Source: an uncultured Treponema sp. (GTDB lineage: Bacteria > Spirochaetota > Spirochaetia > Treponematales > Treponemataceae). From it: a stretch of 34,666 nt of DNA. The stretch covers positions 1-34,666 of the forward strand of contig CALAEZ010000273.1 of NCBI GenBank assembly GCA_937891125.1. Reading direction: 5' to 3'. The notes below the pieces were generated by a model, which was not told the origin of the DNA, searched no databases, and saw nothing but the letters and a program-made list of their open reading frames with translations. Position 1 is the first letter of the stretch; each line of letters starts with the position of its first letter. Positions 16,213 through 23,100 of the stretch are shown in pieces. The translations under genes were made by a program, and so were the position numbers.

Positions 16213-16262
16213 AAAAACATTAGAAAAATATTGCCAAAAAATTGGAAAGTTAGTGGAAAAAA
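16213..16262. promoter_or_regulatory. Helically phased A-tracts upstream of early promoter
   Basis: A-tracts begin at 16213, 16224, 16236, 16246 and 16257, spaced 11, 12, 10 and 11 bases. This is near one helical turn and should bend the DNA. They end 25 bases before the -35 box, so they may act like an UP element or a nucleoid-protein site. On the minus strand, TCTAAT (16224-16219) with TTTCCA 18 bases upstream could be the promoter of the HTH-like gene, but it is weak. Confidence 0.55.
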
Positions 16263-16287
16263 TCTGCCTTTTAATATACGAATTCAC

Positions 16288-16316
16288 TTGACATTCTTAA
16301 TTAGAAGCACCATACT
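16288..16316 (+). promoter_or_regulatory. Early promoter, sigma-70 type
   Basis: TTGACA at 16288-16293 is separated by 17 bases from CATACT at 16311-16316. This is the best consensus promoter in the window. It points to the early operon and lies immediately upstream of a structured leader that ends in a terminator. Confidence 0.7.
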
Positions 16317-16321
16317 TAAAA

Positions 16322-16457
16322 ACAACGTAGGAACGCGGAAATCTAAAACCGCGGACTTTAGAGGTTTTGAAGTGGGTGCGCTTCTTCAAGCCTTCTAAAG
16401 GTTTGATTTTTCAAACCCGGTCACGTAAGCGCACGACGTGATCGGGTTTCTTTTTTT
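16322..16457 (+). ncRNA. Structured leader or small RNA ending in a terminator
   Basis: From the expected start near 16322 the transcript can form three hairpins: CGCGG/CCGCG (16334-16338 with 16349-16353), a long stem 16356-16372 with 16381-16400 (CTTTAGA with TCTAAAG at its base, one bulge), and GGTTTGA/TCAAACC (16400-16417). The last competes with the terminator stem for 16416-16417. It contains no start codon with a ribosome site. It is either a free RNA of about 135 nt or an attenuator for the early operon, for example through an antiterminator fold or protein. Confidence 0.6.
16416..16457 (+). terminator. Strong intrinsic terminator between early promoter and early genes
   Basis: CCCGGTCACGT (16416-16426) pairs with ACGTGATCGGG (16436-16446) with one G-T wobble, followed by TTTCTTTTTTT. 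It lies between the promoter and the first early gene at 16473, so early expression must pass it or start elsewhere. Confidence 0.85.
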
Positions 16458-16472
16458 AACGCGGGAGGGCGT

Positions 16473-16610
16473 ATGAAAAAGGACGAAGTAGAACGACGTT
16501 ACAAGGTCTGCAAAGCAATGGCCGAAGTTTGCAAGAAAAGAAAGGAGTTTTACTTAGAAAAGTTTTACAGGAACGCTGCAAAAGGATTTCTAATAAAACT
16601 TGAAAAATAA
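16473..16610 (+). CDS. Small basic early protein of unknown function
   Basis: The product has 45 residues, very rich in Lys, Arg and Glu, likely one or two helices (CKKRKEFYLEKFYR). The ATG follows GGGAGGGCG at a good distance. It is the first gene after the leader terminator. Phage early genes in this place often modify host functions, but nothing in the sequence shows which. Confidence 0.55.
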   Translation: MKKDEVERRYKVCKAMAEVCKKRKEFYLEKFYRNAAKGFLIKLEK

Positions 16611-16723
16611 GACCCGACTCCGAGTGGTCCACCTTCACCAGCCCAATAGAAGGTGCTGCCGTTCAACTCGGTGGGGAGCCAAGACCACAGAAGCGGAAAA
16701 AAACTTATAAGGAGGTTATCGCG
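16611..16723 (+). other. Structured untranslated segment before 16724 gene
   Basis: Nested pairings can form: CCGAGT (16620-16625) with ACTCGG (16666-16671), and inside it CACCTTC (16630-16636) with GAAGGTG (16649-16655). GTGGTC (16624-16629) could alternatively pair with GACCAC (16683-16688). The ribosome site AAGGAGGT follows at 16709. It may be a regulatory RNA fold; no known riboswitch is recognised. Confidence 0.45.
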
Positions 16724-16882
16724 ATGGATAACGAACTTAAAGACATCTGCGAACGGCTCGAAGGCTGGAGCGCAGATAAAAACAAATGGTTTGTACAGTC
16801 TGCAGAAAAGCTGCAGGACGGTGCATGGAGAATAGATATTAAAAACGTAAAACCGGAGGGCAAAAATGAAAACAACAAATAA
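16724..16882 (+). CDS. Small early protein of unknown function
   Basis: The product has 52 residues, with three tryptophans, and is mildly acidic at its N-terminus. A strong ribosome site (AAGGAGGT, 7 bases before the ATG) and a 17-base overlap with the nuclease gene support it being real. I do not recognise a family. It may be coupled to the nuclease downstream. Confidence 0.6.
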   Translation: MDNELKDICERLEGWSADKNKWFVQSAEKLQDGAWRIDIKNVKPEGKNENNK

Positions 16883-17741
16883 GCTCGGATTACCCCAGGC
16901 CTTCGTAAACTTTGTGTCAAACGTAAGACACAACCCCGCCGGAACATTAAGCGCAACAACCCTACTCAAAGGCGACAAAGAAATAGTCTTGTACGACCGC
17001 CACTTTGACGAGCTCGAACAGGACGCAGCAGACCTAGTATGGGCTTCATTCGGAACCGCGTATCACTCAATCATGGAACATCAGAATGACGACAGCTTCA
17101 AAGAAGAATACTTTGAGGCCCAGATAGGAGGATGGAAAGTAACAGGCCGCGTCGACAGATACGACCTCGAAAACCTTGTACTCGAAGACTGGAAGACCGC
17201 CAGCGTTTGGAAAGTAATCAAAGGCGAGTTTGACGAATGGAAAGCGCAAGGTTTGACCTACGCCTGGCTTATGAAGCAGGCAGGACTCGAAGTAGCAAAA
17301 TGCCGTTTCATTGCAATGCTCAAAGACCACAGCAAAGCAGAAGCAAAGCGCAAAGCAGACTACCCACAGAAGCCGGTCTACATTTACGAGTTTGACGTAA
17401 CAGAAGAAGACCTGGAAGCAACAGAGAAACGGATCCGCGCAAAGATTGAATCAGTAACAAAAGCCTACACAAAAGCGGACGACGACATCGAGCCATGCAC
17501 AGCAGACGAAAGGTGGGAAACAGAAAAGGTCTACGCCGTAATGAAAAAAGGACGCAAGACCGCGGTCAAACTTTGCAAGAGCGAAGACGACGCAAAGGCA
17601 TACATCAGGGCCTTAGGAAACGAACAGAACTTCATAGAAATGAGGCCCGGAGTTTCAAAGAAATGTCTTGAATATTGCCCTTGCCGAGAATTCTGCTCTT
17701 TTTACAAGCAGCTTCTCAAAGACAAGGAAGCGGCTGCCTAA
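16866..17741 (+). CDS. PD-(D/E)XK nuclease, RecB/Cas4-like exonuclease
   Basis: The product has 291 residues. A GTAYHSIME element near residue 62 is followed by GRVDRYD (residues about 94-100) and LEDWKTA (about 106-112). This gives the D...(E/D)-x-K catalytic layout of RecB/Cas4-type nucleases. The C-terminus has a Cys cluster (KKCLEYCPCREFC, near residue 270), recalling the iron-sulphur anchoring of Cas4/AddB, though the partner Cys is uncertain. With the neighbouring SSB and annealing protein it forms a phage single-strand annealing recombination module, the nuclease making the 3' single strand. Confidence 0.75.
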   Translation: MKTTNKLGLPQAFVNFVSNVRHNPAGTLSATTLLKGDKEIVLYDRHFDELEQDAADLVWASFGTAYHSIMEHQNDDSFKEEYFEAQIGGWKVTGRVDRYDLENLVLEDWKTASVWKVIKGEFDEWKAQGLTYAWLMKQAGLEVAKCRFIAMLKDHSKAEAKRKADYPQKPVYIYEFDVTEEDLEATEKRIRAKIESVTKAYTKADDDIEPCTADERWETEKVYAVMKKGRKTAVKLCKSEDDAKAYIRALGNEQNFIEMRPGVSKKCLEYCPCREFCSFYKQLLKDKEAAA

Positions 17742-17870
17742 ATTGGATCCTTGCCCGTATGGGCTGGTTATATTCCCCTGCACGAGGGAAAAAACGTGCG
17801 AAATTTTTAGCGTATTAATTATCTTGGTGGCAGCCGGGAAAGACCGGCAACTTTATAGGAGATTAAGCAA
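17742..17870 (+). promoter_or_regulatory. Leader of the SSB gene with three hairpins
   Basis: This 129-base gap holds GCCC/GGGC (17753-17764), GCACG/CGTGC (17780-17799) followed by AAATTTTT (a weak terminator), and GCCGG/CCGGC (17833-17848) just before the AGGAG ribosome site. SSB autoregulation at its messenger leader is possible but is inference only. Confidence 0.4.
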
Positions 17871-18248
17871 ATGCAGGATATAAGCAACATCACAATCATT
17901 GGACGCCTTACAAGAGCAATCGAAGTGAACTACACCCCAGGCGGAACAGCAATCGGAAACTTCAGTATTGCAGTAAACAGAAGCGTCAAAAAAGACCAGC
18001 AGTGGGTAGAAGAGGCTGACTTCTTCGACGTCAAAATCATTGGAAAGCAGGCTGAAAGCTTGAAGGCTTACTTAACCAAAGGAAAGCAGGTAGCAATCGA
18101 AGGCTACCTCAGACAGGAACGCTGGGAAAAAGACGGCCAGAAACACAGCCGCGTAGTAATCAACGTTAACAACATTCAATTCCTCGGCGGTAAAGACAAA
18201 CAGGACAACGCAGGCGCAGAAGACAGCGGCTACGGATACGGCGACTAA
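17871..18248 (+). CDS. ssb: Single-stranded DNA-binding protein
   Basis: The product has 125 residues. The OB fold is clear: NITIIGRLTRAIEVNYTPGG, NFSIAVNR, ADFFDVKIIGKQAE, GKQVAIEGYLRQERWEKDGQK and the closing VVINVNNIQFL. The short tail is Gly/Tyr-rich and ends in GYGYGD rather than the usual acidic-Pro-Phe tip. It may therefore not recruit host proteins in the standard way. It coats single strands during phage replication and recombination. It lies between the nuclease and the annealing protein. Confidence 0.9.
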   Translation: MQDISNITIIGRLTRAIEVNYTPGGTAIGNFSIAVNRSVKKDQQWVEEADFFDVKIIGKQAESLKAYLTKGKQVAIEGYLRQERWEKDGQKHSRVVINVNNIQFLGGKDKQDNAGAEDSGYGYGD

Positions 18249-18259
18249 GGAGAGCCACT

Positions 18260-18928
18260 ATGGAAGCAATAAAGATTTACAAAAAACTGAGCCAGCCACC
18301 AAAAACGGCGCTTAGAGAAATCAAAGCCGGAGACCTTAAGGGCAAGACTGATATCAACCCACAGTGGAGATACGAAGCAATGACCGAAACTTTCGGACTT
18401 GTAGGGGTCGGCTGGAAGTATGAAGTTCAGAAGCTCTGGACTGAACCAGGAGCAAACGGCGAAACCTTGGCATTTGCGCAGGTGGCCGTATTTGTACGCG
18501 ACCCGGAGACAAAGGAATGGAGCGACGCAATTGTAGGAATCGGCGGAAGCAAGCTGATCAACCGCTTTTCACAAGGTCCTAAGTCAAACGACGAAGGCTA
18601 CAAAATGGCCGTAACTGACGCATTCAGCACCAGCTTAAAAATGATTGGTGTAGCAGCAGACATCTACGCGGGCAAATGGGACGGAAGCAAATACAACGAA
18701 ACTCCGGAACAGACACAGGCTCCTGCTCCACAGTTTGCAGGCGGACCGGACACACCGGAACAGAAAACGCGAATTAACGAACTTTTAAGAACCCGAAAAG
18801 AAGACGGTACAAAATTCTTCACAGACGAAGGAATCTACCACAGAGTCGGTGAAATGCGCAAGGAAAAGACCGCAGAACAGGTAATCGGCTTCTTAGAAGC
18901 ATTGATTAAATCGGGAGAATCGGCTTAG
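18260..18928 (+). CDS. Single-strand annealing protein, Rad52/Sak-like
   Basis: The product has 222 residues. Residues 30-155 match the pattern of Rad52-like (DUF1071/Sak-type) phage proteins: WRYEAMTETFGLVGVGWKYE, then WSDAIVGIGGSKLI, then KMAVTDAFSTSLKMIGVAAD and KWDGSKY. The C-terminal third is helical and charged. The role would be annealing complementary single strands exposed by the nuclease at 16866, next to SSB. It starts 11 bases after the SSB stop, with GGAGAG as ribosome site. Confidence 0.65.
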   Translation: MEAIKIYKKLSQPPKTALREIKAGDLKGKTDINPQWRYEAMTETFGLVGVGWKYEVQKLWTEPGANGETLAFAQVAVFVRDPETKEWSDAIVGIGGSKLINRFSQGPKSNDEGYKMAVTDAFSTSLKMIGVAADIYAGKWDGSKYNETPEQTQAPAPQFAGGPDTPEQKTRINELLRTRKEDGTKFFTDEGIYHRVGEMRKEKTAEQVIGFLEALIKSGESA

Positions 18929-18985
18929 CCGGAAACATTCCCAGAAGACATACCATTTTAATGAAAAGGAAGAAGGAGAAAAAAA

Positions 18986-19423
18986 ATGGAAGTAAGAATG
19001 GTGTTAAAACGAAAAAATTTAAAAGGTCACATCTGCTTTGAAACACCCGCAGAAGCTGACCTACAATCCGCTTTAAGACGCGTTCTTACTTCCTGCCGGG
19101 ACAAGTATAACGATTACGTATCGGTGACATTCCAGCCACCATACAAGCCACGGACCACAGGCAAAGGCTCACAAAACCACCACCTGAACGGACATATTAT
19201 ACAGATTTGTAATGCGACAAACAATGACTACGAGACAATCAAGTACTGTGTAAAAATGATAGCCGTTGAACAGATGGGCTACCCTTTTGAAACGGTCTGC
19301 GGCCACGTTGTACCAAAGGGCGAAAAGAACTGCAACACAGAAGAATGCGCGAAGCTCATAGAAGCAAGCCACGTCCTGGCTGCCCAAATGGGAATAGTAC
19401 TCAAGGAGACAGAGAATGACTAA
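18986..19423 (+). CDS. Recombination-associated protein, possibly NinB-like
   Basis: The product has 145 residues. After a beta-rich start it has a YKPRTTGKGSQNHHLNGHI stretch, then a helical part with KYCVKMIAVEQMGYPFET and a C-terminal NTEECAKLIEASHVLAAQMGI. This order resembles phage NinB-type proteins and replication accessory proteins, but the match is from memory and weak. It follows the annealing protein after a 57-base spacer with its own ribosome site (AAGGAG), and it overlaps the next gene by 8 bases. Confidence 0.45.
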   Translation: MEVRMVLKRKNLKGHICFETPAEADLQSALRRVLTSCRDKYNDYVSVTFQPPYKPRTTGKGSQNHHLNGHIIQICNATNNDYETIKYCVKMIAVEQMGYPFETVCGHVVPKGEKNCNTEECAKLIEASHVLAAQMGIVLKETEND

Positions 19424-19763
19424 TACCACAGGCGAACATGCAGGAAATGTCCCGGCTGCGAAGGAGAGCAGGATGAACGAAGCCGAAGAAGAACAGCGAA
19501 AAATGGCTTTGTCAAAATGCGGCGGAGTTTGTGAAGTTTGCGGAAAGCAGCTCACTTACTCCACATGGCAGGGAGCTCACAGAATTGCGAACACAGAAGC
19601 GAACAGAGCCAAATGGGGAAGCTGGATAATAGACGCTCCCGAAAACATAGCCATTGTCTGCAGTCTGAAATGCAACCAGGTCTGCAACGTTGGATACAAC
19701 CCAGGCAAATGCCTGGAAATAGTAGAGCGGGTATTAAACCGCGAAAAATGGAAATGGAATTAA
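19416..19763 (+). CDS. HNH-like zinc protein
   Basis: The product has 115 residues. CEVCGKQ near residue 38, then WQGAHRIA and N..VCSLKCNQVCNVGYNP resemble an HNH nuclease with a treble-clef zinc site. The central His is present in GAHRIA. The final HNH Asn/His is uncertain, so activity is open. The ATG at 19416 (AAGGAGAC upstream) overlaps the previous stop; a second ATG at 19473, also with AAGGAG upstream, would remove a low-information 19-residue start. Confidence 0.55.
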   Translation: MTNTTGEHAGNVPAAKESRMNEAEEEQRKMALSKCGGVCEVCGKQLTYSTWQGAHRIANTEANRAKWGSWIIDAPENIAIVCSLKCNQVCNVGYNPGKCLEIVERVLNREKWKWN

Positions 19764-19784
19764 AAAAAAAGAAGCGAGGGGAAA

Positions 19785-20732
19785 ATGGCAAAAAACACAT
19801 TTATAGCTTACGAGACAATCTACGACATGCTCAAAGAACTGCCGGACGACTTATACATTAAGTTTTCAAAGGCCGTATTTGAGTACGGATTTTATGAAAA
19901 CCTTCCAGAAGTAAGCGGCATAGAAAAAGCCTTATGGACACAAATCCAATTCTGCATTGATAGCTCAAAAGAATACAGGAAGAACCAGACAGAAAGAAGA
20001 AAAGGCAAGACAAACCAAGAAGAACCAAATGCAACCGAGTGTAACCAAATACAACCGGAAGCAACCGAGTGTAACCAAATACAACCGGAAGCAACCGAAA
20101 CAAACCGCGAACAACCTAATGTTAATGTGAATGTTAATGAGAATGTTAACAAGAATGTTAACACACAAACAGAATCAGAACAAAATTCTGTGTGTGAAGA
20201 GCCTCACGGCCAAGGTTTAGTACAAAAAAGATTATTTGAACTTGTACAGGCTCATAACATAATCGCACCGAAGAACCGAAAAGTACCGGTTTCAAAAAAC
20301 TATTTAAGTTTCCTGCAAAAAGAAATACGGGAATTTTACGACGAGGTCGGAACCAAGGAAAAGCCAGAGGACATAATACAGGCCTTCAAGAATTTTCTGC
20401 AGATTGCGAACAGCGACACCTGGCAAAAATCATTTTCATGGCGGACCTTTATCCGAAATTACCAGAATTTCACGCCGGACTTTTTCACACTCGACCGCTA
20501 TGTGAATGCAGACGCAGACACAAACGACGCGACCAAGCGGCCAGAAAACGTTTTTTATTTCAAGCACAAAGACGATCCGCGATTTATATTCCGAGCATTC
20601 CGAGACTACCAGGACGATTGGGCAAAGGCCGGAAGACCAGACGGCGAGGCTTACTACAAGCTGCAGGACGAGTGGATCCGCAAAGGACCACCAGCAGGCA
20701 GCTTCTACACCTCATATGAGAAGGAGGCTTAG
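19785..20732 (+). CDS. Replication initiator-like protein, DUF6291/DnaD-like
   Basis: The product has 315 residues. Residues 1-70 fit the DUF6291 pattern of phage replication proteins (FIAYETIYDMLKELPDD, then FSKAVFEYGF and a helix). Residues 82-122 are a low-complexity linker of two 10-residue repeats (ATECNQIQPE) and an NVN/VNE run, encoded by iteron-like DNA. Residues 145-240 are a helical domain. As with lambda O, an initiator with repeats in its own gene suggests the origin lies inside. The zinc protein downstream could help load the host helicase. Confidence 0.65.
   Translation: MAKNTFIAYETIYDMLKELPDDLYIKFSKAVFEYGFYENLPEVSGIEKALWTQIQFCIDSSKEYRKNQTERRKGKTNQEEPNATECNQIQPEATECNQIQPEATETNREQPNVNVNVNENVNKNVNTQTESEQNSVCEEPHGQGLVQKRLFELVQAHNIIAPKNRKVPVSKNYLSFLQKEIREFYDEVGTKEKPEDIIQAFKNFLQIANSDTWQKSFSWRTFIRNYQNFTPDFFTLDRYVNADADTNDATKRPENVFYFKHKDDPRFIFRAFRDYQDDWAKAGRPDGEAYYKLQDEWIRKGPPAGSFYTSYEKEA
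20031..20165 (+). repeat. Iteron-like arrays, candidate replication origin
   Basis: A 30-base unit GCAACCGAGTGTAACCAAAT plus ACAACCGGAA occurs at 20031-20060 and identically at 20061-20090, then GCAACCGA starts a third. Downstream, four 12-base units with consensus AATGTTAAyrwr occur at 20118, 20130, 20142 and 20154, with GTTAAC palindromes in the last two. The AT-rich repeats next to GC-balanced repeats inside an initiator gene are the lambda-type origin design. Confidence 0.65.
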
Positions 20733-20735
20733 AAG

Positions 20736-21308
20736 ATGTTATTTGACCGACTGTGCGAATATTACGGACCTGCAGACGCAGAGACCGAAAAGTACGTTAC
20801 AAAGTGCCAGGAAGGAATGTCAGAAGACACTCAGGTAGAAGTGTTTGACAAGATAATCCGAAGCAGACAACGCCGGTTTGGATTTCCTGACATAGCGTTT
20901 CTTTCCAGCATTCTGCAAGCCAAGGGAGCGACAACAACCGGAAAAAAATATTATTGGAGCGTGTGTAACGACTGCGGCCTTGAGTTTGATTACAGTTTCT
21001 ACACCTGCCCCAAATGTTACAAAGACCGCGACCACAGAAGCAGCGGATACTTTGTAAGAACCAGCGACACCTTCAACAAGAATGTTTACAGGTGGAACCT
21101 TCCGGTTTTTTCAAAGGGAAACGAGAACGAGAAAATCTGCGTGGAATGCGAGAACAAAGAAAAAGGTTTTTGTTTCCACTTCGGAGACCACAACTACCAA
21201 TGCGACCGGCAGACCTTCGAATATTGCCAATGCAAGAGCTGCTGCATTAAGTACAAGAAAATGGCAAGAGCCATGGAAGAGAGGACAGAAGGATGTGCAA
21301 AGAAATAA
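20736..21308 (+). CDS. Zinc-ribbon protein of the replication block, possible helicase loader
   Basis: The product has 190 residues. Residues 1-65 are helical (LCEYYG, VEVFDKIIRSRQRRF, FPDIAFLSSIL), similar in style to replication loader domains. Residues 77-96 hold CNDCGLEF and CPKCYKD, a zinc ribbon, and the C-terminal part adds CVEC, CFHFGDHNYQC and CQCKSCC. It is placed right after the initiator-like gene, as lambda P follows O. The function is inferred from position; a pure zinc-binding regulator is an alternative. It overlaps the next gene by 16 bases. Confidence 0.5.
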   Translation: MLFDRLCEYYGPADAETEKYVTKCQEGMSEDTQVEVFDKIIRSRQRRFGFPDIAFLSSILQAKGATTTGKKYYWSVCNDCGLEFDYSFYTCPKCYKDRDHRSSGYFVRTSDTFNKNVYRWNLPVFSKGNENEKICVECENKEKGFCFHFGDHNYQCDRQTFEYCQCKSCCIKYKKMARAMEERTEGCAKK

Positions 21309-21967
21309 ACTGGAAACAATTAGAGCTGCCTTTTGAATTCTGGGAAGAAGAAAAAAAACCGGTTCAAGACGTGCCATACTACGCGCGCCCAAAGAACGAC
21401 AATGAGCGCCTGCTCAATTATCAATACGAGTACAGGCACGGAGACGAAGAAGCACTAGATAAGATGTACACCCTGAGCAAGACAATAACGGGAAAGTTCA
21501 TCAACCAGTTTGTGAATAAGAATAAAAAAGTAAAGTACCTTTCTGCATTCGATAAGGAAAGCAAAGCACAGAACGCCGCCAGCTATCTTATTGAACAATT
21601 TATCAAGCGGCCAAATTTCGCGATCCGAAAAAGCGTGACCGCATACTTATGGCTCCGCGTGGAGAAAGAATTATTTTACCACAGAAAAGTTGACGGAATA
21701 GTGGACTTCACCACTCTGGACAACTTCATCAAGGAAGGCAGCGAAGACGCAGCCTACGAAAAAATACTAGGAGAATTTGAAATGAAAAAGTACATCGCGA
21801 CAAGTAAAAACGGAAAAGTCAAAAACTTTGAAACCCAGCAGGAATGCAAAGCATACTTTGAATTGACCACGCAGGAATTCTACAAGGCCCTTGTAAAAGG
21901 CGTAGAAGTAATCGACCCAGACACGCTCGAAGAATACTACATCGACGAAGAGCTGAAGGAGGACTAA
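21293..21967 (+). CDS. Sigma-factor-like protein
   Basis: The product has 224 residues. Residues 36-70 (NERLLNYQYEYRHGDEEALD and the helix after) and about 90-130 (AASYLIEQFIKRPNF, then SVTAYLWLRVEKELFYHRK) resemble sigma-70 region 2, where a run of helices binds core polymerase and melts the -10 box. The remainder (IATSKNGKVKNFETQQECK, then LTTQEFYKALVKG) resembles a NUMOD1/IENR1-type DNA-binding repeat rather than sigma region 4. If it is a sigma factor, the AACTATAAA motifs ahead of structural genes are its natural targets. Match strength is modest. Confidence 0.45.
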   Translation: MCKEINWKQLELPFEFWEEEKKPVQDVPYYARPKNDNERLLNYQYEYRHGDEEALDKMYTLSKTITGKFINQFVNKNKKVKYLSAFDKESKAQNAASYLIEQFIKRPNFAIRKSVTAYLWLRVEKELFYHRKVDGIVDFTTLDNFIKEGSEDAAYEKILGEFEMKKYIATSKNGKVKNFETQQECKAYFELTTQEFYKALVKGVEVIDPDTLEEYYIDEELKED

Positions 21968-21968
21968 A

Positions 21969-22184
21969 ATGAAAATTAGAAACGTTTACATAAGCCTGGT
22001 GCTTCTTTTTACTTTCCTTTTAGTTATTTGTTTAATCGAGCTTCACAGACTGGTTTATTTCAACAAAGAAAAGAATCAGATCCGAGAGCAGCTGCAGGAA
22101 ACCGAAGCAGAGATAGAAGCAAAGCTGCGCGTGAACGAAGACGTAACCCGCGCAATAGTTGAAGGACAGAACGGAGGCTGGTAA
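21969..22184 (+). CDS. Small membrane protein with coiled coil
   Basis: The product has 71 residues. There is one membrane segment (residues about 8-28), then a charged helix with heptad-like spacing (NKEKNQIREQLQETEAEIEA). It resembles spanin-like or FtsL-like proteins, but it lies in the early block, not in the lysis cassette. It may modify the host envelope early in infection. It starts 2 bases after the previous stop and its own stop overlaps the next ATG. Confidence 0.5.
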   Translation: MKIRNVYISLVLLFTFLLVICLIELHRLVYFNKEKNQIREQLQETEAEIEAKLRVNEDVTRAIVEGQNGGW

Positions 22185-22441
22185 TGGTAGAAGGCTTTTA
22201 TAAAAACGACGATTTAGAGTTTTCTGTAGACGGCACAGAATACATGGCAGAAGTCAAAGCAAGACTGATAAGGGACGAATACGGCCGGGAGTTTGTCGAC
22301 GACAAAGAAGTTATATTTTACGTGGGAACACCGGAGGAATGGGTAAAGACGGACCTTACCCAGGACTTAAACAAGAAGCTGGACGACGCAATCCTGAGCG
22401 ACGAAAAGCACCAGCTATGGTTTGAAGCGGAGGATAAATGA
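22184..22441 (+). CDS. Hypothetical acidic early protein
   Basis: The product has 85 residues, acidic, beta strands then a C-terminal helix. No family is recognised. The start codon overlaps the previous stop (TAATGG), and the stop overlaps the next small frame. Confidence 0.5.
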   Translation: MVEGFYKNDDLEFSVDGTEYMAEVKARLIRDEYGREFVDDKEVIFYVGTPEEWVKTDLTQDLNKKLDDAILSDEKHQLWFEAEDK

Positions 22442-22503
22442 ACGAACTAGACGAAATGTACTCAGCAGAAGAACGAGCAGACAGAAGCACGATGATTAAT
22501 TAA
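22438..22503 (+). CDS. Very small frame, possible leader peptide or remnant
   Basis: The product has 21 residues, starting on the previous stop (ATGA). Its acidic content and tight overlap fit a coding sequence, but it is too short to be sure. The gene may be a truncated remnant. The AT-rich region that follows looks less packed than the rest of the early operon. Confidence 0.3.
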   Translation: MNELDEMYSAEERADRSTMIN

Positions 22504-22522
22504 GAGAGTTAAGGGGGAATGA

Positions 22523-22690
22523 ATGACAAAGAAGATTAAAGTAATTTTAACTTGTTTCAAACAAACATCGTATGAAGATTATACACACTTTTTCAAAAGT
22601 GTAGAAATTGAAGTACCTTATAACAAAGGAGAAGAATGGCACGTTTGTGGAGAAGGATATCAAGAACAGGAGATAGAAGATAATGACTAG
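22523..22690 (+). CDS. Small AT-rich hypothetical protein
   Basis: The product has 55 residues. A good ribosome site (AAGGGGGA) lies 7 bases before the ATG. An earlier ATG four bases upstream gives only six codons. The product has beta strands around ILTCFKQTSY and an acidic end. It uses TTA, ACT, TGT and AAA codons more than its neighbours, as if acquired from another source. No family is recognised. Confidence 0.5.
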   Translation: MTKKIKVILTCFKQTSYEDYTHFFKSVEIEVPYNKGEEWHVCGEGYQEQEIEDND

Positions 22691-22707
22691 CGATTTACTA
22701 GAAGAAA

Positions 22708-22770
22708 ATGTTTTCTTTTCAAGATACGGTAAATAAAGCAGAGCAATTCTTAAAGGAGAAGAATAAATGA
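22708..22770 (+). CDS. Very small frame before DUF4406 gene
   Basis: The product has 20 residues (starting MFSFQDTV) and its stop overlaps the next gene's ATG (AATGA). A competing 17-codon frame starts at 22683 (MTSDLLEE). Either could be an upstream coupling peptide or chance. Confidence 0.2.
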   Translation: MFSFQDTVNKAEQFLKEKNK

Positions 22771-23084
22771 CCCGAATCTACTTATCCGGCCCGATAACAG
22801 GCCTTCCCGAAGAAGTCTACACCCAAGCCTTCGAACGAGCCGAGCAGCACTACAAGAGCGCAGGCTTTGAAGTGGTCAACCCGGTAAAGATTGGCAAAAT
22901 GCTCCTGGAACTGAAAGAGGACCCAAGCTGGGAAGACTTCATAATCCGGGACCTTGAAGCATTACGGAACTGCACCCACATCGCAATGCTTGAAGGCTGG
23001 GAGCAAAGCAAAGGTGCAAAGAGAGAATATGAGGAAGCCCAGAAACTGGGAATCGAGATTTTAAGATTAAAGTTTTTTAAATAG
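22767..23084 (+). CDS. DUF4406, nucleoside deoxyribosyltransferase-like
   Basis: The product has 105 residues. IYLSGPITG at residues 4-12 is the signature of DUF4406 and related 2'-deoxyribosyltransferase-like folds. The later DFIIRDLEALRNCTHIAML and WEQSKGAKREYEEA complete the fold. It is likely to act on nucleosides or nucleotides in the cytoplasm, perhaps shifting pools during infection. It sits in the early operon with its own ribosome site (AAAGGAGAA). Confidence 0.75.
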   Translation: MTRIYLSGPITGLPEEVYTQAFERAEQHYKSAGFEVVNPVKIGKMLLELKEDPSWEDFIIRDLEALRNCTHIAMLEGWEQSKGAKREYEEAQKLGIEILRLKFFK

Positions 23085-23100
23085 AAAAGGGAGGAAACCT

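Noticed and set aside
16653..16835. 60-codon + strand frame at 16653
   Set aside because: It begins in the structured leader with a TTG and overlaps the better supported gene at 16724, which has a strong ribosome site.
20031..20165. Short tandem repeats as CRISPR
   Set aside because: The 30-base units are directly adjacent with no spacers, and only two complete copies are present.
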